A stretch of DNA of 64,000 nucleotides from contig NZ_CP054058.1 of NCBI RefSeq assembly GCF_003935895.2, forward strand, positions 2,585,177-2,649,176, read 5' to 3'. Each line of letters opens with the position of its first letter. Position 1 is the stretch's first letter. The position numbers were made by a program, and so were the translations under genes. This DNA is from Scandinavium goeteborgense (GTDB taxonomy: Bacteria > Pseudomonadota > Gammaproteobacteria > Enterobacterales > Enterobacteriaceae). Below are positions 17,638 to 27,674 of the stretch, in pieces. The notes beneath the pieces are model-generated. The model was not told the origin of the DNA, did no database searches, and was given only the letters and a program-made list of their open reading frames with translations.

Positions 17638-17685
17638 ATGACACATTTTTCTTTCACTCTGCATGGCGGGTGGCGTACAACCTGA
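17638..17685 (+). CDS. trpL: TrpL leader peptide with one Trp codon
   Basis: A 15-aa peptide, MTHFSFTLHGGWRTT, starting at an ATG with GAGG 8 nt upstream, between the trp promoter and the attenuator. In enteric bacteria its translation senses Trp-tRNA by stalling at two adjacent Trp codons (usual end GWWRTS). Here the first is GGG (Gly) and only one TGG remains (17671-17673). Stop TGA at 17683-17685. Confidence 0.95.
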   Translation: MTHFSFTLHGGWRTT

Positions 17686-17756
17686 TATCGGGCTGTAGCT
17701 ACGCGTCTGCATAAGACGAACAGATACCAGGCCCGCCAATGTGCGGGCTTTTTTTT
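17665..17756 (+). terminator. trp attenuator (alternative RNA stems and terminator)
   Basis: The 3:4 terminator is GCCCGC (17731-17736), a 6-nt loop, GCGGGC (17743-17748) and T8 (17749-17756). Upstream, GCGTA in the leader-peptide coding region can pair with TACGC at about 17699-17703 (1:2 stem), and TCTG/CAGA around 17705-17724 can form part of a 2:3 antiterminator. Arrangement as in E. coli. Confidence 0.93.
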
Positions 17757-17790
17757 GAATAAAAACATATCCGAGATGGTGAGAACGATA

Positions 17791-19353
17791 ATGCAAACAC
17801 AAAAACCCGCGCTCGAACTTCTGACCAGTGACGCTATTTACCGGGAAAACCCGACGGCGCTGTTCCACCAACTGTGCGGCGCCCGTCCGGCGACCCTGCT
17901 GCTCGAATCGGCGGATATCGACAGCAAAGACGATTTAAAAAGCTTGCTGCTCGTCGACAGCGCGCTGCGCATTACTGCGTTAGGTGACACTGTCACCATT
18001 CAGGCGCTTTCTGACAACGGTGCTGCACTACTGGATTTACTCGACAGCGCCCTGCCTTCCGGCATCGACAATCAGCGTCAGCCGAATGGCCGCATCCTGC
18101 ATTTCCCGGCGGTGAGCAACCTGCTCGATGAAGACGCGCGCCTCTGTTCTCTGTCGGTGTTCGATGCCTTCCGCCTGCTGCAAACGCTGGTTACCGTCCC
18201 GGTTGATGAACGCGAAGCGATGTTCTTCGGTGGCCTGTTTGCCTACGACCTGGTCGCGGGTTTCGAAGATTTGCCGCAGCTCAATAGCGACACCGCCTGC
18301 CCTGATTACTGCTTCTATTTAGCGGAAACGCTGCTGGTTATCGACCATCAGACCAAAACCACCCGCATTCAGGCGAGCCTGTTCACCCCGCTCGACAGCG
18401 AGAAGCAGCGTCTGATTCAACGCGTGGCCCAGCTTCGCCAGCAGCTTAACGAGCCCCCGCTTCCGCTGCCGGTGACCAAAATTGAGCAGATGAAAACCGA
18501 CGTTAACCAGAGCGATGACGAGTACGGCGCCGTGGTACGTAAAATGCAGCGCGCCATTCGTGCCGGGGAGATTTTCCAGGTCGTACCGTCTCGTCGCTTC
18601 TCACTGCCTTGCCCATCGCCGCTGGCCGCGTATGACGTGCTGAAGAAGAGTAACCCAAGCCCGTATATGTTCTTCATGCAGGATAACGATTTCAGCCTGT
18701 TCGGCGCCTCGCCGGAAAGCTCGCTGAAATACGATGCCAGCAACCGTCAGATTGAAATCTACCCGATTGCCGGGACCCGCCCACGCGGTCGCCGCGCCGA
18801 CGGTTCACTCGATCGTGACCTCGACAGCCGCATCGAACTGGAAATGCGTACCGACCACAAAGAGCTGTCCGAACATCTGATGCTGGTGGATTTAGCGCGT
18901 AACGACCTGGCGCGCATCTGTACGCCGGGCAGCCGCTACGTGGCGGATCTCACTAAAGTGGATCGCTACTCCTTCGTCATGCACCTGGTGTCCCGTGTGG
19001 TGGGCGAGCTGCGTCAGGATCTGGACGTGCTGCACGCCTACCGCGCCTGCATGAACATGGGCACACTGAGCGGCGCACCGAAAGTTCGCGCCATGCAGCT
19101 TATCGCGGCCGCTGAAGGCGAACGCCGCGGTAGCTACGGCGGCGCGGTGGGTTACTTTACCGCCCATGGTGACCTTGATACTTGCATTGTTATCCGCTCT
19201 GCCTATGTTGAAAACGGCATTGCTACCGTCCAGGCGGGCGCTGGCGTGGTGCTTGATTCCGTCCCGCAGTCCGAAGCCGATGAAACCCGTAATAAAGCTC
19301 GCGCGGTATTGCGCGCCATTGCCCAGGCCCACCACGCGAAGGAGATTTTCTAA
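17791..19353 (+). CDS. trpE: TrpE, anthranilate synthase component I
   Basis: 520 aa, the E. coli length. Converts chorismate to anthranilate using ammonia from the TrpG glutaminase. The feedback-inhibition motif LLES (37-40, Ser40 present) shows that Trp inhibition should be intact. Chorismate-binding core: [39 protein letters not shown] and [10 protein letters not shown]. The start at 17791 matches MQTQKP. The stop overlaps the trpGD start by one base (TAATG), the classical translational coupling. Confidence 0.99.
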   Translation: MQTQKPALELLTSDAIYRENPTALFHQLCGARPATLLLESADIDSKDDLKSLLLVDSALRITALGDTVTIQALSDNGAALLDLLDSALPSGIDNQRQPNGRILHFPAVSNLLDEDARLCSLSVFDAFRLLQTLVTVPVDEREAMFFGGLFAYDLVAGFEDLPQLNSDTACPDYCFYLAETLLVIDHQTKTTRIQASLFTPLDSEKQRLIQRVAQLRQQLNEPPLPLPVTKIEQMKTDVNQSDDEYGAVVRKMQRAIRAGEIFQVVPSRRFSLPCPSPLAAYDVLKKSNPSPYMFFMQDNDFSLFGASPESSLKYDASNRQIEIYPIAGTRPRGRRADGSLDRDLDSRIELEMRTDHKELSEHLMLVDLARNDLARICTPGSRYVADLTKVDRYSFVMHLVSRVVGELRQDLDVLHAYRACMNMGTLSGAPKVRAMQLIAAAEGERRGSYGGAVGYFTAHGDLDTCIVIRSAYVENGIATVQAGAGVVLDSVPQSEADETRNKARAVLRAIAQAHHAKEIF

Positions 19354-20948
19354 TGGCTGACATTCTGCTGCTCGACAATATCGACTCCTTTACCTACAAC
19401 CTCGCAGACCAGCTGCGGGCGAGCGGCCATAACGTGGTGATTTACCGTAACCACGTTCCGGCTCAGACCCTGATTGAACGCCTGGCGACCATGGATAACC
19501 CTGTTCTGATGCTGTCCCCCGGCCCGGGCGCACCGTCGGAAGCCGGCTGTATGCCGGAACTGCTGACCCGACTGCGCGGCAAGCTGCCGATTATCGGCAT
19601 CTGTCTGGGGCATCAGGCGATTGTCGAAGCCTACGGCGGTTACGTCGGCCAGGCGGGCGAAATCCTTCACGGTAAAGCCTCCAGCATTGAACATGACGGC
19701 CAGGGGATGTTCGCCGGGCTGACGAATCCGCTGCCGGTGGCGCGCTATCACTCCCTGGTCGGGAGCAATATACCCGCCGGGCTGACCATCAATGCCAGCT
19801 ATAACGGCATGGTGATGGCAGTGCGTCACGACGCCGACCGCGTGGTGGGTTTCCAGTTCCACCCCGAATCGATTCTGACCAGCCACGGCGCACGCCTGCT
19901 GGAGCAGACCCTGGAATGGGCGTTGCAGAAACTCGAACCGGCGAACACCCTGCAGCCGATTCTGGAAAAACTGTATCAGGCGCAAACCCTGACCCAGCCG
20001 GAAAGCCACCAGCTGTTTTCTGCGGTCGTACGCGGAGAAGTGAAACCAGAACAGCTGGCCGCCGCGCTGGTGAGCATGAAAGTTCGCGGTGAGCAGCCGC
20101 AGGAAATCGCCGGGGCTGCTACCGCCCTGCTGGAAAATGCCGCCCCGTTCCCGCGTCCGGATTATCCGTTTGCCGATATCGTCGGCACCGGCGGCGACGG
20201 CAGCAACAGCATCAACATTTCCACCGCCAGCGCCTTTGTGGCCGCAGCGTGTGGCCTGAAAGTGGCGAAGCACGGCAACCGCAGCGTATCGAGCAAATCC
20301 GGTTCGTCCGATTTACTGGCCGCCTTCGGTATCAACCTGGAGATGAACGCCGAAAAATCTCGCGAAGCGCTGGATGAGCTGGGCGTCTGTTTCCTGTTCG
20401 CACCGAAATACCACACCGGTTTCCGCCACGCGATGCCGGTACGTCAGCAGTTAAAAACCCGCACCCTGTTTAATGTGCTCGGGCCGCTGATCAACCCGGC
20501 GCACCCACCGATTGCGCTGATTGGCGTATATAGCCCGGAACTGGTGCTGCCGATTGCCGAAACCCTGCGCGTGCTGGGTTATCAGCGCGCAGCGGTGGTT
20601 CATAGCGGCGGGATGGATGAGGTTTCATTGCATGCCCCGACCGTGGTTGCCGAACTGAAAGACAGCGAAATTCAGAGCTATCAGCTGACCGCCGATGACT
20701 TTGGCCTGACGCCATATCATCAGGAACAGCTGGCAGGCGGCACGCCGGAAGAAAACCGTGACATTCTTTCACGCTTGCTACAAGGTAAAGGTGAAGCCGC
20801 CCACGAGGCCGCTGTCTCCGCCAACGTCGCCATGCTGATGCGCCTTCACGGCCATGAAGATTTGAAAGCCAACGTGCAACAGGTGCTGGACGTCCTGCAC
20901 AGTGGTGCAGCCTACGATCGCGTGACCGCATTAGCGGCTAGAGGATAA
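19353..20948 (+). CDS. trpGD: TrpGD, fused glutamine amidotransferase and anthranilate phosphoribosyltransferase
   Basis: 531 aa, the normal enteric fusion. Residues 1-195 form the class I amidotransferase: oxyanion loop SPGPGAP, nucleophile Cys84 in GICLGHQAI, His-Glu in FQFHPES. Residues about 200-531 form Trp[15 protein letters not shown] phosphoribosyl-diphosphate loop near 275, then [17 protein letters not shown]. Supplies ammonia to TrpE and makes phosphoribosyl anthranilate. Confidence 0.99.
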   Translation: MADILLLDNIDSFTYNLADQLRASGHNVVIYRNHVPAQTLIERLATMDNPVLMLSPGPGAPSEAGCMPELLTRLRGKLPIIGICLGHQAIVEAYGGYVGQAGEILHGKASSIEHDGQGMFAGLTNPLPVARYHSLVGSNIPAGLTINASYNGMVMAVRHDADRVVGFQFHPESILTSHGARLLEQTLEWALQKLEPANTLQPILEKLYQAQTLTQPESHQLFSAVVRGEVKPEQLAAALVSMKVRGEQPQEIAGAATALLENAAPFPRPDYPFADIVGTGGDGSNSINISTASAFVAAACGLKVAKHGNRSVSSKSGSSDLLAAFGINLEMNAEKSREALDELGVCFLFAPKYHTGFRHAMPVRQQLKTRTLFNVLGPLINPAHPPIALIGVYSPELVLPIAETLRVLGYQRAAVVHSGGMDEVSLHAPTVVAELKDSEIQSYQLTADDFGLTPYHQEQLAGGTPEENRDILSRLLQGKGEAAHEAAVSANVAMLMRLHGHEDLKANVQQVLDVLHSGAAYDRVTALAARG

Positions 20949-20951
20949 GAA

Positions 20952-22310
20952 ATGCAGACCGTTTTAGCTAAAATCGTTGCTGATAAACGCATCTGGGTCG
21001 ACGCCCGTAAAGTGCAGCAACCATTAGCCAGTTTTCAGAATGAGATCCAGCCGAGCATGCGTCATTTCTACGACGCGCTGCAGGGCGCACGCACCGCCTT
21101 TATTCTGGAGTGCAAAAAAGCGTCCCCGTCTAAAGGGGTGATCCGCGAAGACTTCGACCCGGCACGTATCGCGGGGATTTACAAACACTATGCGTCGGCG
21201 ATTTCCGTCCTGACCGATGAAAAGTATTTCCAGGGTAGCTTCGATTTTCTGCCGATTGTCAGCCAAATCGCACCGCAGCCGATCCTGTGCAAAGACTTCA
21301 TCGTCGACCCGTACCAGATTTACCTCGCCCGTCATTATCAGGCCGACGCCTGCCTGCTGATGCTGTCCGTGCTCGACGATGAAGAGTACCGCCAGCTTTC
21401 CGCGGTGGCGCACAGCCTGAGCATGGGCGTACTGACCGAAGTCAGTAACGAAGAAGAGCTGGAGCGCGCCATCGCGCTTAACGCCAAAGTCGTCGGCATC
21501 AATAACCGCGACCTGCGCGACCTCTCTATCGATCTCAATCGCACCCGCCAACTGGCCCCGCGTTTAGGCGCTGGTGTGACGGTGATTAGCGAATCCGGCA
21601 TCAATACCTACGGCCAGGTGCGCGAACTGAGCCACTTTGCCAACGGTTTCCTGATTGGTTCGGCGATGATGTCGCACGACGATTTGAATGCCGCCGTGCG
21701 CCGCGTGCTGCTGGGTGAAAACAAAGTCTGCGGCTTAACCCGCGCCCAGGATGCACAGGCTGCGTATGAAGCCGGTGCCGTCTTCGGCGGACTGATTTTT
21801 GTGCCTTCCTCACCCCGTTTCGTGGATGAAACCCAGGCGCGTGACGTCATCAACAGCGCGCCACTGAGCTACGTTGGCGTGTTCCGAGATGCTGCTACTC
21901 GCGACGTGGCAGCCAAAGTCGAAAGCCTGTCACTGGCGGCGGTGCAGTTGCACGGTAATGAAGATCAGGCCTATATCGACGAACTTCGCACCGCGCTGCC
22001 TGCCCACGTCCAAATCTGGAAAGCGCTGAGCGTCAAAGATTCCCTGCCCGCCCGCAACCTGAATCACGTCGACAAATACGTGCTGGATAACGGCCAGGGT
22101 GGCACTGGACAACGTTTCGATTGGTCGCTGCTTAACGGTCAGGACGTAAGTAACGTCCTGCTGGCGGGCGGCCTTAGCCCCGATAACTGTGTGGAAGCGG
22201 CGAAAAGCGGCTGCGCGGGGCTCGATTTCAATTCTGGCGTAGAGTCTGAACCGGGCATTAAAGATGCCAGCAAACTGGCCTCGGTCTTTCAGACGCTGCG
22301 CGCATATTAA
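20952..22310 (+). CDS. trpCF: TrpCF, fused indole-3-glycerol-phosphate synthase and PRA isomerase
   Basis: 452 aa fusion. The N-terminal TrpC barrel has [15 protein letters not shown] (catalytic Lys region), [15 protein letters not shown] and [30 protein letters not shown] and VISESGI follow. The TrpF barrel begins near 256 ([11 protein letters not shown], catalytic Cys) and ends with the Asp in GLDFNSGVE. Catalyses the two steps between PRA and indoleglycerol phosphate. It starts 4 nt after trpGD. Confidence 0.99.
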   Translation: MQTVLAKIVADKRIWVDARKVQQPLASFQNEIQPSMRHFYDALQGARTAFILECKKASPSKGVIREDFDPARIAGIYKHYASAISVLTDEKYFQGSFDFLPIVSQIAPQPILCKDFIVDPYQIYLARHYQADACLLMLSVLDDEEYRQLSAVAHSLSMGVLTEVSNEEELERAIALNAKVVGINNRDLRDLSIDLNRTRQLAPRLGAGVTVISESGINTYGQVRELSHFANGFLIGSAMMSHDDLNAAVRRVLLGENKVCGLTRAQDAQAAYEAGAVFGGLIFVPSSPRFVDETQARDVINSAPLSYVGVFRDAATRDVAAKVESLSLAAVQLHGNEDQAYIDELRTALPAHVQIWKALSVKDSLPARNLNHVDKYVLDNGQGGTGQRFDWSLLNGQDVSNVLLAGGLSPDNCVEAAKSGCAGLDFNSGVESEPGIKDASKLASVFQTLRAY

Positions 22311-22320
22311 GGAAATGGAC

Positions 22321-23514
22321 ATGAATACATTACTGAACCCGTACTTTGGTGAATTTGGCGGCATGTACGTGCCGCAGATCCTGATGCCTGCCCTGCGTCA
22401 GCTGGAAGAAGCGTTTGTCAGCGCGCAGAAGGATCCGGAATTTCAGGCACAGTTCACCGACCTGCTGAAAAACTATGCTGGTCGTCCGACGGCGCTGACC
22501 AAATGTCAGAACCTGACCGAAGGCACCAAAACCACGCTGTATCTCAAGCGTGAAGACCTGCTGCACGGCGGCGCGCACAAAACGAACCAGGTATTGGGTC
22601 AGGCGCTGTTGGCGAAACGGATGGGCAAAACCGAAATCATCGCGGAAACCGGTGCCGGTCAACACGGCGTGGCCTCCGCTCTGGCATGTGCCCTGCTCGG
22701 CCTGAAATGCCGCATTTACATGGGCGCCAAAGACATTGAACGCCAGTCGCCAAACGTTTTCCGTATGCGTCTGATGGGCGCAGAAGTGATCCCGGTACAC
22801 AGCGGTTCAGCCACGCTGAAAGATGCCTGTAACGAGGCGCTGCGTGACTGGTCTGGCAGCTATGAAACTGCGCACTACATGCTCGGCACCGCCGCGGGTC
22901 CGCACCCGTTCCCGACTATCGTGCGTGAGTTCCAGCGCATGATCGGTGAAGAAACCAAAGTGCAGATTCATGAACGTGAAGGCCGTCTGCCGGACGCGGT
23001 CATTGCCTGCGTCGGCGGCGGTTCTAACGCCATCGGCATGTTTGCTGATTTTATCGACGACACCGCCGTCGGCCTGATTGGCGTTGAGCCGGGCGGACAC
23101 GGGATTGAGACCGGTGAGCATGGCGCGCCGTTAAAACACGGTCGTGTAGGCATCTACTTCGGCATGAAATCGCCGATGATGCAGACCGAAGAAGGCCAGA
23201 TTGAAGAGTCTTATTCTATTTCTGCCGGGCTGGATTTCCCGTCCGTTGGGCCACAGCACGCGTTCCTGAACAGCATCGGTCGCGCGGAATATGTGTCGAT
23301 TACCGATAACGAAGCGCTGGACGCATTTAAAGCGCTGAGCCGCCACGAAGGTATTATCCCGGCGCTGGAGTCTTCCCACGCCCTGGCTCACGCACTGAAA
23401 ATGATGCGCGAGAACCCTGAAAAAGAGCAGCTGCTGGTGGTTAACCTCTCCGGTCGCGGCGATAAAGACATTTTCACCGTACATGACATTCTGAAAGCGC
23501 GAGGGGAAATCTGA
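22321..23514 (+). CDS. trpB: TrpB, tryptophan synthase beta chain
   Basis: 397 aa. PLP-dependent condensation of indole with serine. Schiff-base Lys87 in [11 protein letters not shown]-phosphate loop [10 protein letters not shown] near 230. The start at 22321 ([14 protein letters not shown]) follows AAGGAAATGG and matches E. coli. The stop overlaps the trpA start (TGATG), coupling equimolar synthesis of the alpha2beta2 complex. Confidence 0.99.
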   Translation: MNTLLNPYFGEFGGMYVPQILMPALRQLEEAFVSAQKDPEFQAQFTDLLKNYAGRPTALTKCQNLTEGTKTTLYLKREDLLHGGAHKTNQVLGQALLAKRMGKTEIIAETGAGQHGVASALACALLGLKCRIYMGAKDIERQSPNVFRMRLMGAEVIPVHSGSATLKDACNEALRDWSGSYETAHYMLGTAAGPHPFPTIVREFQRMIGEETKVQIHEREGRLPDAVIACVGGGSNAIGMFADFIDDTAVGLIGVEPGGHGIETGEHGAPLKHGRVGIYFGMKSPMMQTEEGQIEESYSISAGLDFPSVGPQHAFLNSIGRAEYVSITDNEALDAFKALSRHEGIIPALESSHALAHALKMMRENPEKEQLLVVNLSGRGDKDIFTVHDILKARGEI

Positions 23515-24323
23515 TGGAACGCTATGACAACCTGTTTGCTGAGCTGAAAAAACGCAAGGAAGGCGCGTTTGTTCCCTTCGTAACGCTGGGCGATCCGAAC
23601 CCGGAACAGTCGCTGAAAATCATCGACACCCTGATTGAAGCCGGTGCCGACGCGCTGGAGCTGGGCATTCCCTTCTCCGACCCGCTGGCCGATGGCCCGA
23701 CGATTCAGGATGCCACGCTGCGCGCGTTTGCGTCCGGTGTGACGCCGACCCAGTGCTTCGAAATGCTGGCCGCAATACGCCAGAAACACCCGACCATTCC
23801 CATTGGCCTGCTGATGTACGCCAACTTGGTCTTTAACCGCGGCATTGATGCGTTTTACGCTGAATGCGCGCGCGTGGGCGTGGATTCCGTGCTGGTAGCG
23901 GATGTGCCAGTGGAAGAGTCTGCGGAGTTTCGTCAGGCGGCGATGCGCCATAACGTGGCACCGATCTTCATCTGCCCGCCAAACGCCGATGACGATTTGC
24001 TACGCCAGATTGCCTCCTACGGTCGCGGATATACTTATCTGCTGTCCCGTGCAGGCGTGACCGGAGCGGAAAACCGCGCCGCGCTGCCGTTGCATCACCT
24101 GATTGAAAAACTGACCGAATACCACGCCGCGCCTCCGTTGCAGGGCTTTGGTATTTCGTCCCCGGACCAGGTGACGGCCTCCGTCGGAGCCGGTGCGGCG
24201 GGCGCAATTTCCGGCTCGGCGATTGTGAAAATTATTGAGAAAAACCTCGATAATCCGGCCACGATGCTGGCAGAACTGAAAACCTTCGTGCAAAACATGA
24301 AGGCCGCAACCCGCAGCGCATAA
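23514..24323 (+). CDS. trpA: TrpA, tryptophan synthase alpha chain
   Basis: 269 aa (E. coli 268). Cleaves indoleglycerol phosphate to indole, channelled to TrpB. Catalytic Glu49 (ALELGIPF) and Asp60 (DPLADGPT) are present, with the mobile loop [11 protein letters not shown] and the phosphate-binding [10 protein letters not shown]. Last trp gene. Confidence 0.99.
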   Translation: MERYDNLFAELKKRKEGAFVPFVTLGDPNPEQSLKIIDTLIEAGADALELGIPFSDPLADGPTIQDATLRAFASGVTPTQCFEMLAAIRQKHPTIPIGLLMYANLVFNRGIDAFYAECARVGVDSVLVADVPVEESAEFRQAAMRHNVAPIFICPPNADDDLLRQIASYGRGYTYLLSRAGVTGAENRAALPLHHLIEKLTEYHAAPPLQGFGISSPDQVTASVGAGAAGAISGSAIVKIIEKNLDNPATMLAELKTFVQNMKAATRSA

Positions 24324-24432
24324 TCTTTACGCCGTCTGGTTTATTCCCCGGACGGCGCTCAGGCCTGCCGCAGGATAACAGCCAGAACCGGACCGTCTTT
24401 CTCATCGAATAACATCCCCAAAAAAGAAGGGG
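24324..24432 (+). other. trp operon 3' flank
   Basis: Non-coding. A 10-bp imperfect hairpin (CGCCGTCTGG at 24330-24339 with its partner ending at 24357) lies just after trpA and may serve as the trp 3' end, but no T-run follows. The rest leads to the Fur-box promoter. Confidence 0.5.
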
Positions 24433-24461
24433 TTGAAGTTCTTAATGAGAAGCATTATCTT
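24433..24461 (+). promoter_or_regulatory. Fur-box promoter of the RyhB-like sRNA
   Basis: -35 TTGAAG (24433-24438), 17-bp spacer, -10 TATCTT (24456-24461). The 19 bases at 24441-24459 match the classical Fur box (GATAATGATAATCATTATC) at 15 of 19 positions and overlap the spacer and -10, the expected layout for iron-dependent repression. Confidence 0.85.
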
Positions 24462-24467
24462 TCTCAA

Positions 24468-24561
24468 TACTGAGTAGTTGAGTAAATCACTCAGGTATTC
24501 GGTACGACATTGCTCACATTGCTTCCAGTATGACTTGCCCGCCTTGCGCGGGCTTTTTTTT
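24468..24561 (+). ncRNA. RyhB-like iron-responsive small RNA
   Basis: About 94 nt. Positions 24504-24531 carry the RyhB core (ACGACATTGCTCACATTG, then CTTCCAGTAT), identical to my memory of E. coli RyhB over 28 nt, the region that pairs with mRNA targets such as sodB. A 5' stem CTGAGT/ACTCAG (24470-24475, 24489-24494) precedes it, and a GCCCGC/GCGGGC hairpin with T8 (24537-24561) terminates it. The Fur box over the promoter supports repression by iron. The usual RyhB gene lies elsewhere (near yhhX/yhhY), so this is probably a paralogue. The 5' end is estimated from the -10. Confidence 0.9.
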
Positions 24562-25147
24562 ACTTTTTGTTCAGCTCGTCATCCGGCCAGTATTTGTAGC
24601 CGTTGATCATCGCCTGCGCCGCCAGTCCTTTCTCGGTGATTTCGTACACGCTGACCATAGACGGCAAAGACTCTGCGTCGGTTGCTACACCACTGGCTGA
24701 TGCCCCGGCTCCTGCACCTTTGTCGTCATACTTCGCGGCCGCGTTCGCATCTGCGCCGACAACGTAGCCATCGGTGATAAATTTGTTCAGGGATTTGCTG
24801 TTGTGGAAGACAATCACGGTGCTCAGCTGTTTGATACCCACGCCAACGCCCGCGCCGCCCTGGGCGACTTTCATATAGGTGTCTTTGCCGGTATGCAGGT
24901 CTTTCACCACGCCATAACCGCCGCCGAAGCCCACCACGAAAATTTTGCTGCTGTTGCTGGAGAAGACCGCGTAACCGTTAGAGTGCTGAATGTCGCTGCG
25001 CGCTTCCGGATGCAGGTTATACAGCTGGGTTAAGGTGTCGGTGCGCATTTTTTGAATAGTGGCACGCTGTTCGCGGGCGGTATCACCGCTGGCACTGCAA
25101 CCGGCAATAACGAGTGCCGAAATAAGAAAAAGGGATTTAAATTTCAT
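24560..25147 (-). CDS. SYLF/YSC84-domain lipoprotein
   Basis: 195 aa. Signal peptide with lipobox LVIAGC (Cys17), so a lipoprotein, probably outer-membrane (Ser at +2). The rest matches the SYLF (YSC84/lipid-binding) family: SNGYAVFSSNSSKIFVVGFGGGYGVV, GAGVGVGIKQLSTVIVFHN and ALNKFITDGYVVGADANAA-type segments. Ala/Gly-rich region near 140-155 (KGAGAGASASGVA). E. coli has no equivalent here. Its stop overlaps the terminator T-run of the convergent RyhB-like RNA. Role unknown; lipid binding is a family trait. Confidence 0.88.
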   Translation of the reverse strand: MKFKSLFLISALVIAGCSASGDTAREQRATIQKMRTDTLTQLYNLHPEARSDIQHSNGYAVFSSNSSKIFVVGFGGGYGVVKDLHTGKDTYMKVAQGGAGVGVGIKQLSTVIVFHNSKSLNKFITDGYVVGADANAAAKYDDKGAGAGASASGVATDAESLPSMVSVYEITEKGLAAQAMINGYKYWPDDELNKK

Positions 25148-25277
25148 CGTTTACATCTGCGTCTAATAATTGAGCGCGCTATTGTAGGCAGAATGTGCGC
25201 AGATGCGAGCGAAGCGGCAGGGGCAACTGTAAGCAATTTATTTATAAATTTCAGATGTGTAGAAAACGGTTACAGCA

Positions 25278-25304
25278 AAGAGTGACTGCCAGGCAGCCAC
25301 TCTT
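25278..25304 (-). terminator. Probable ompW terminator
   Basis: AGAGTG-A-CTGCC pairs with GGCAG-C-CACTCT around a short loop, 8 bp past the ompW stop. The T-tract is short (TTTG on the minus strand), so efficiency is uncertain. Confidence 0.6.
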
Positions 25305-25311
25305 ATTACAC

Positions 25312-25944
25312 TCAGAAGCGATAACCTGCCGAGAACATAAATACCCACGGATCCAGGCGCGTGTGGATGGTTTGATTCTCACCCCCGGCCTTAAATTTCA
25401 CGTCGGTATCCACGTCCATATACCAGACCGAGGCGTTAATCAGCCAGTCGCGGTTAATCAGGTAATCCACCCCCACCTGTCCTGCCGCGCCCCAGGAGTC
25501 CGTGGCACTCAAGTCTGAAAGACCGGCATCTTTACCGGTATCGTTGAAATCGGTGTTAAAGAAGGTGGTGTAGTTGATACCTGCCCCGATGTACGGACGT
25601 ACTTTGCTGCTGGCATCGAAGAAATACCACTGCGCCATCAGCGTAGGCGGTAACAGATTCACCGTTGCTATGGTTCCTGTCGGGCCGGTACCGACTTTAC
25701 TGCGGAACGGCGAAGCGGCCAGCAGCTCGATACCGATGTTATCCGTCGCCATGTAGGTGAAGGTTAAACCGAGCTGGGTATTGTTATCGACGGTGAAACT
25801 GCCGAGGCCCAGCACGTTATCCGAACCTTCCGTAGGACGAATCGTCGCTGAACCTGCACGTATAAAGAACTCGCCCGCTTCATGCGCCCACGCGCCGCCA
25901 GAGAGACTGCTTAACACCAGCGCGGCCACTGCTAATTTTTTCAT
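25312..25944 (-). CDS. ompW: OmpW, small outer-membrane beta-barrel
   Basis: 210 aa including a signal peptide (MKKLAVAALVLSSLSGGAWA, cut before HEAGEFF). Eight-stranded barrel with the OmpW signature (LGLTFTYMATDNIGIELLAASPF, LPPTLMAQWYF, RPYIGAGINYTTFF) and the C-terminal Phe in MFSAGYRF. Forms a hydrophobic channel and is a colicin S4 receptor in E. coli. The start at 25944 has AAGGAG 6 nt upstream; the GTG at 25950 is less likely. Confidence 0.97.
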   Translation of the reverse strand: MKKLAVAALVLSSLSGGAWAHEAGEFFIRAGSATIRPTEGSDNVLGLGSFTVDNNTQLGLTFTYMATDNIGIELLAASPFRSKVGTGPTGTIATVNLLPPTLMAQWYFFDASSKVRPYIGAGINYTTFFNTDFNDTGKDAGLSDLSATDSWGAAGQVGVDYLINRDWLINASVWYMDVDTDVKFKAGGENQTIHTRLDPWVFMFSAGYRF

Positions 25945-26341
25945 ATCCACTCCTTCCCTATGGTTTTTATAAGCGCGCTGAATATACCCACAAATAAGTA
26001 AAAACGATCTAACTCAGATCACATTCATTCCTGAGATTTAACATTCATTGATCTGGATTAATTTTTGGCGGCGGATCACTTACAAATAAAACCCTTCTGA
26101 ATCAATTTTTGACTTTTCTCTGTTACAAAAAAGACGGGGCAGATGCTTTGCCTCACTTTCCGGTCAGAGTAAAGATGAGGTTATCGGTGAAATTGTGGTC
26201 GAAATGCTTCCAGGCCCCGTTTTTGCTTACTACTCCTTTACAAAGATATGCCTTTCCATACAGGTGTTGATGCTGCCACTTTGACGTCGGGTGAGTTACA
26301 ATTGCCGGCTTATAACTACCAGCCAGACTCAAGGAGAGTGC
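25945..26341. promoter_or_regulatory. ompW-yciC divergent region with FNR-like site
   Basis: 397 bp, non-coding. TTGAT-CTGG-ATTAA (26048-26061) is one base from the FNR consensus and lies about 105 bp upstream of ompW, which FNR activates in E. coli. TGTGA on the minus strand (about 26019-26023) may be half of a CRP site. Positions 26134-26224 hold a structured element (separate entry). Confidence 0.6.
26134..26224. other. Structured element upstream of yciC
   Basis: ACGGGGC (26134-26140) pairs with GCCCCGT (26214-26220), followed by T-rich sequence in both directions. Inside, CCTCACTTT (26151-26159) pairs with AAAGATGAGG (26171-26180), one bulge. It could be a small RNA, a leader or a bidirectional terminator; not recognised. 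Confidence 0.4.
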
Positions 26342-27085
26342 ATGTCTATCACGGCTAAGTCGGTTTACCGTGACACGGGTAATTTTTTTCGCAATCAGTT
26401 CGTTACGGTTCTGCTGATTGCGTTGTTGTGTGCGTTTATCACGGTGGTGCTTGGCCATGCGTTTTCACCGAGCGACGAACAACTCGCCCTGTTAAGTAGC
26501 GGCGATAACCTTGCGGGTAGCGTGGGGCTGTTTGACCTGGTGCAAAACATGACGCCGGAACAACAGCAGATCCTGCTGCGCGCGTCAGCGGCGTCGACGT
26601 TCTCTGGCCTGATTGGTAATGCCATTCTCGCGGGCGGCGTATTGCTGCTTATCCAGATGATCTCTGCGGGTCAGCGCGTCAGCGCTCTGCGTGCCATCGG
26701 TGCCAGTGCTCCGGTGCTGCCGAAATTGCTGCTGCTCATCTTTCTCACCACGTTCCTGGTGCAGATGGGCGTGATGCTGATTGTGGTTCCAGGCGTGCTG
26801 TTGGCTATCGTGTTCTCTTTTGCACCGATTATGCTGGTCCAGGACAAGCTGGGCATTTTCACCTCGCTGCGCAGCAGTATGCGTCTGGCGTGGGCGAATA
26901 TGCGTCTGGTGGCCCCGGCGGTCATCGGCTGGTTGCTGGCGAAAACGCTTCTGCTTATCTTCGCACCTCACTTTGCCGTGCTGACGCCAAACGTAGGCGC
27001 GGTGGTGGTGAACTGCATCAGCAACCTTATTTCCGCTTTATTGCTGATCTATTTATTCCGCCTGTATATGCTTATTCGTAACTGA
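26342..27085 (+). CDS. yciC: YciC, inner-membrane protein (UPF0259)
   Basis: 247 aa, the E. coli length. Start [16 protein letters not shown] after AAGGAG. Several hydrophobic helices: about 20-40, 85-105 ([15 protein letters not shown]), 120-155 ([20 protein letters not shown]) and 190-240. Function unknown. First of the yciC-yciB-yciA group. Confidence 0.95.
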   Translation: MSITAKSVYRDTGNFFRNQFVTVLLIALLCAFITVVLGHAFSPSDEQLALLSSGDNLAGSVGLFDLVQNMTPEQQQILLRASAASTFSGLIGNAILAGGVLLLIQMISAGQRVSALRAIGASAPVLPKLLLLIFLTTFLVQMGVMLIVVPGVLLAIVFSFAPIMLVQDKLGIFTSLRSSMRLAWANMRLVAPAVIGWLLAKTLLLIFAPHFAVLTPNVGAVVVNCISNLISALLLIYLFRLYMLIRN

Positions 27086-27137
27086 TCTCTCCCAGGCCCG
27101 GAATACCCGGGCCGTTACTGAAATACGGAACCGATGT

Positions 27138-27674
27138 ATGAAGCAGTTTCTGGATTTTTTACCGCTGGTGGTGTTCTTTGTTTTCTACAAACTTTATGAC
27201 ATCTACACCGCAACCACGGCGCTGATCATCGCCACCGCGGTGGTATTGATTTACTGCTGGGTGCGCTATCGCAAAGTTGAAAAAATGGCGCTGATCACTT
27301 TCGTGCTGGTCGCCGTATTCGGCGGTCTGACGCTGTTCTTCCATAACGATGAATTTATCAAATGGAAGGTCACGGTGATTTACGGTCTGTTTGCCGGTGC
27401 GCTGCTGTTCAGCCAGTGGATCATGAAAAAGCCGCTGATCCAGCGCATGCTGGGTAAAGAGCTGACCCTGCCGCAGTTCGTTTGGTCGCGTCTAAATATT
27501 GCCTGGGCGCTGTTCTTCATCGTCTGCGGTCTGGCAAACATTTATATCGCCTTCTGGATGCCGCAGAATATCTGGGTAAACTTTAAAGTGTTCGGCTTAA
27601 CCGCCCTTACCCTGATTTTCACGCTCCTGAGCGGCGTGTATATCTACCGCCACATGCCGCAGGACGACAAGTAA
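27138..27674 (+). CDS. yciB: YciB/IspA-family intracellular septation protein A
   Basis: 178 aa (E. coli 179), with about five transmembrane helices ([49 protein letters not shown] and others). The conserved [14 protein letters not shown] end is present. YciB interacts with elongation and division machinery and affects envelope integrity. Its stop is directly followed by the yciA ATG. Confidence 0.96.
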   Translation: MKQFLDFLPLVVFFVFYKLYDIYTATTALIIATAVVLIYCWVRYRKVEKMALITFVLVAVFGGLTLFFHNDEFIKWKVTVIYGLFAGALLFSQWIMKKPLIQRMLGKELTLPQFVWSRLNIAWALFFIVCGLANIYIAFWMPQNIWVNFKVFGLTALTLIFTLLSGVYIYRHMPQDDK

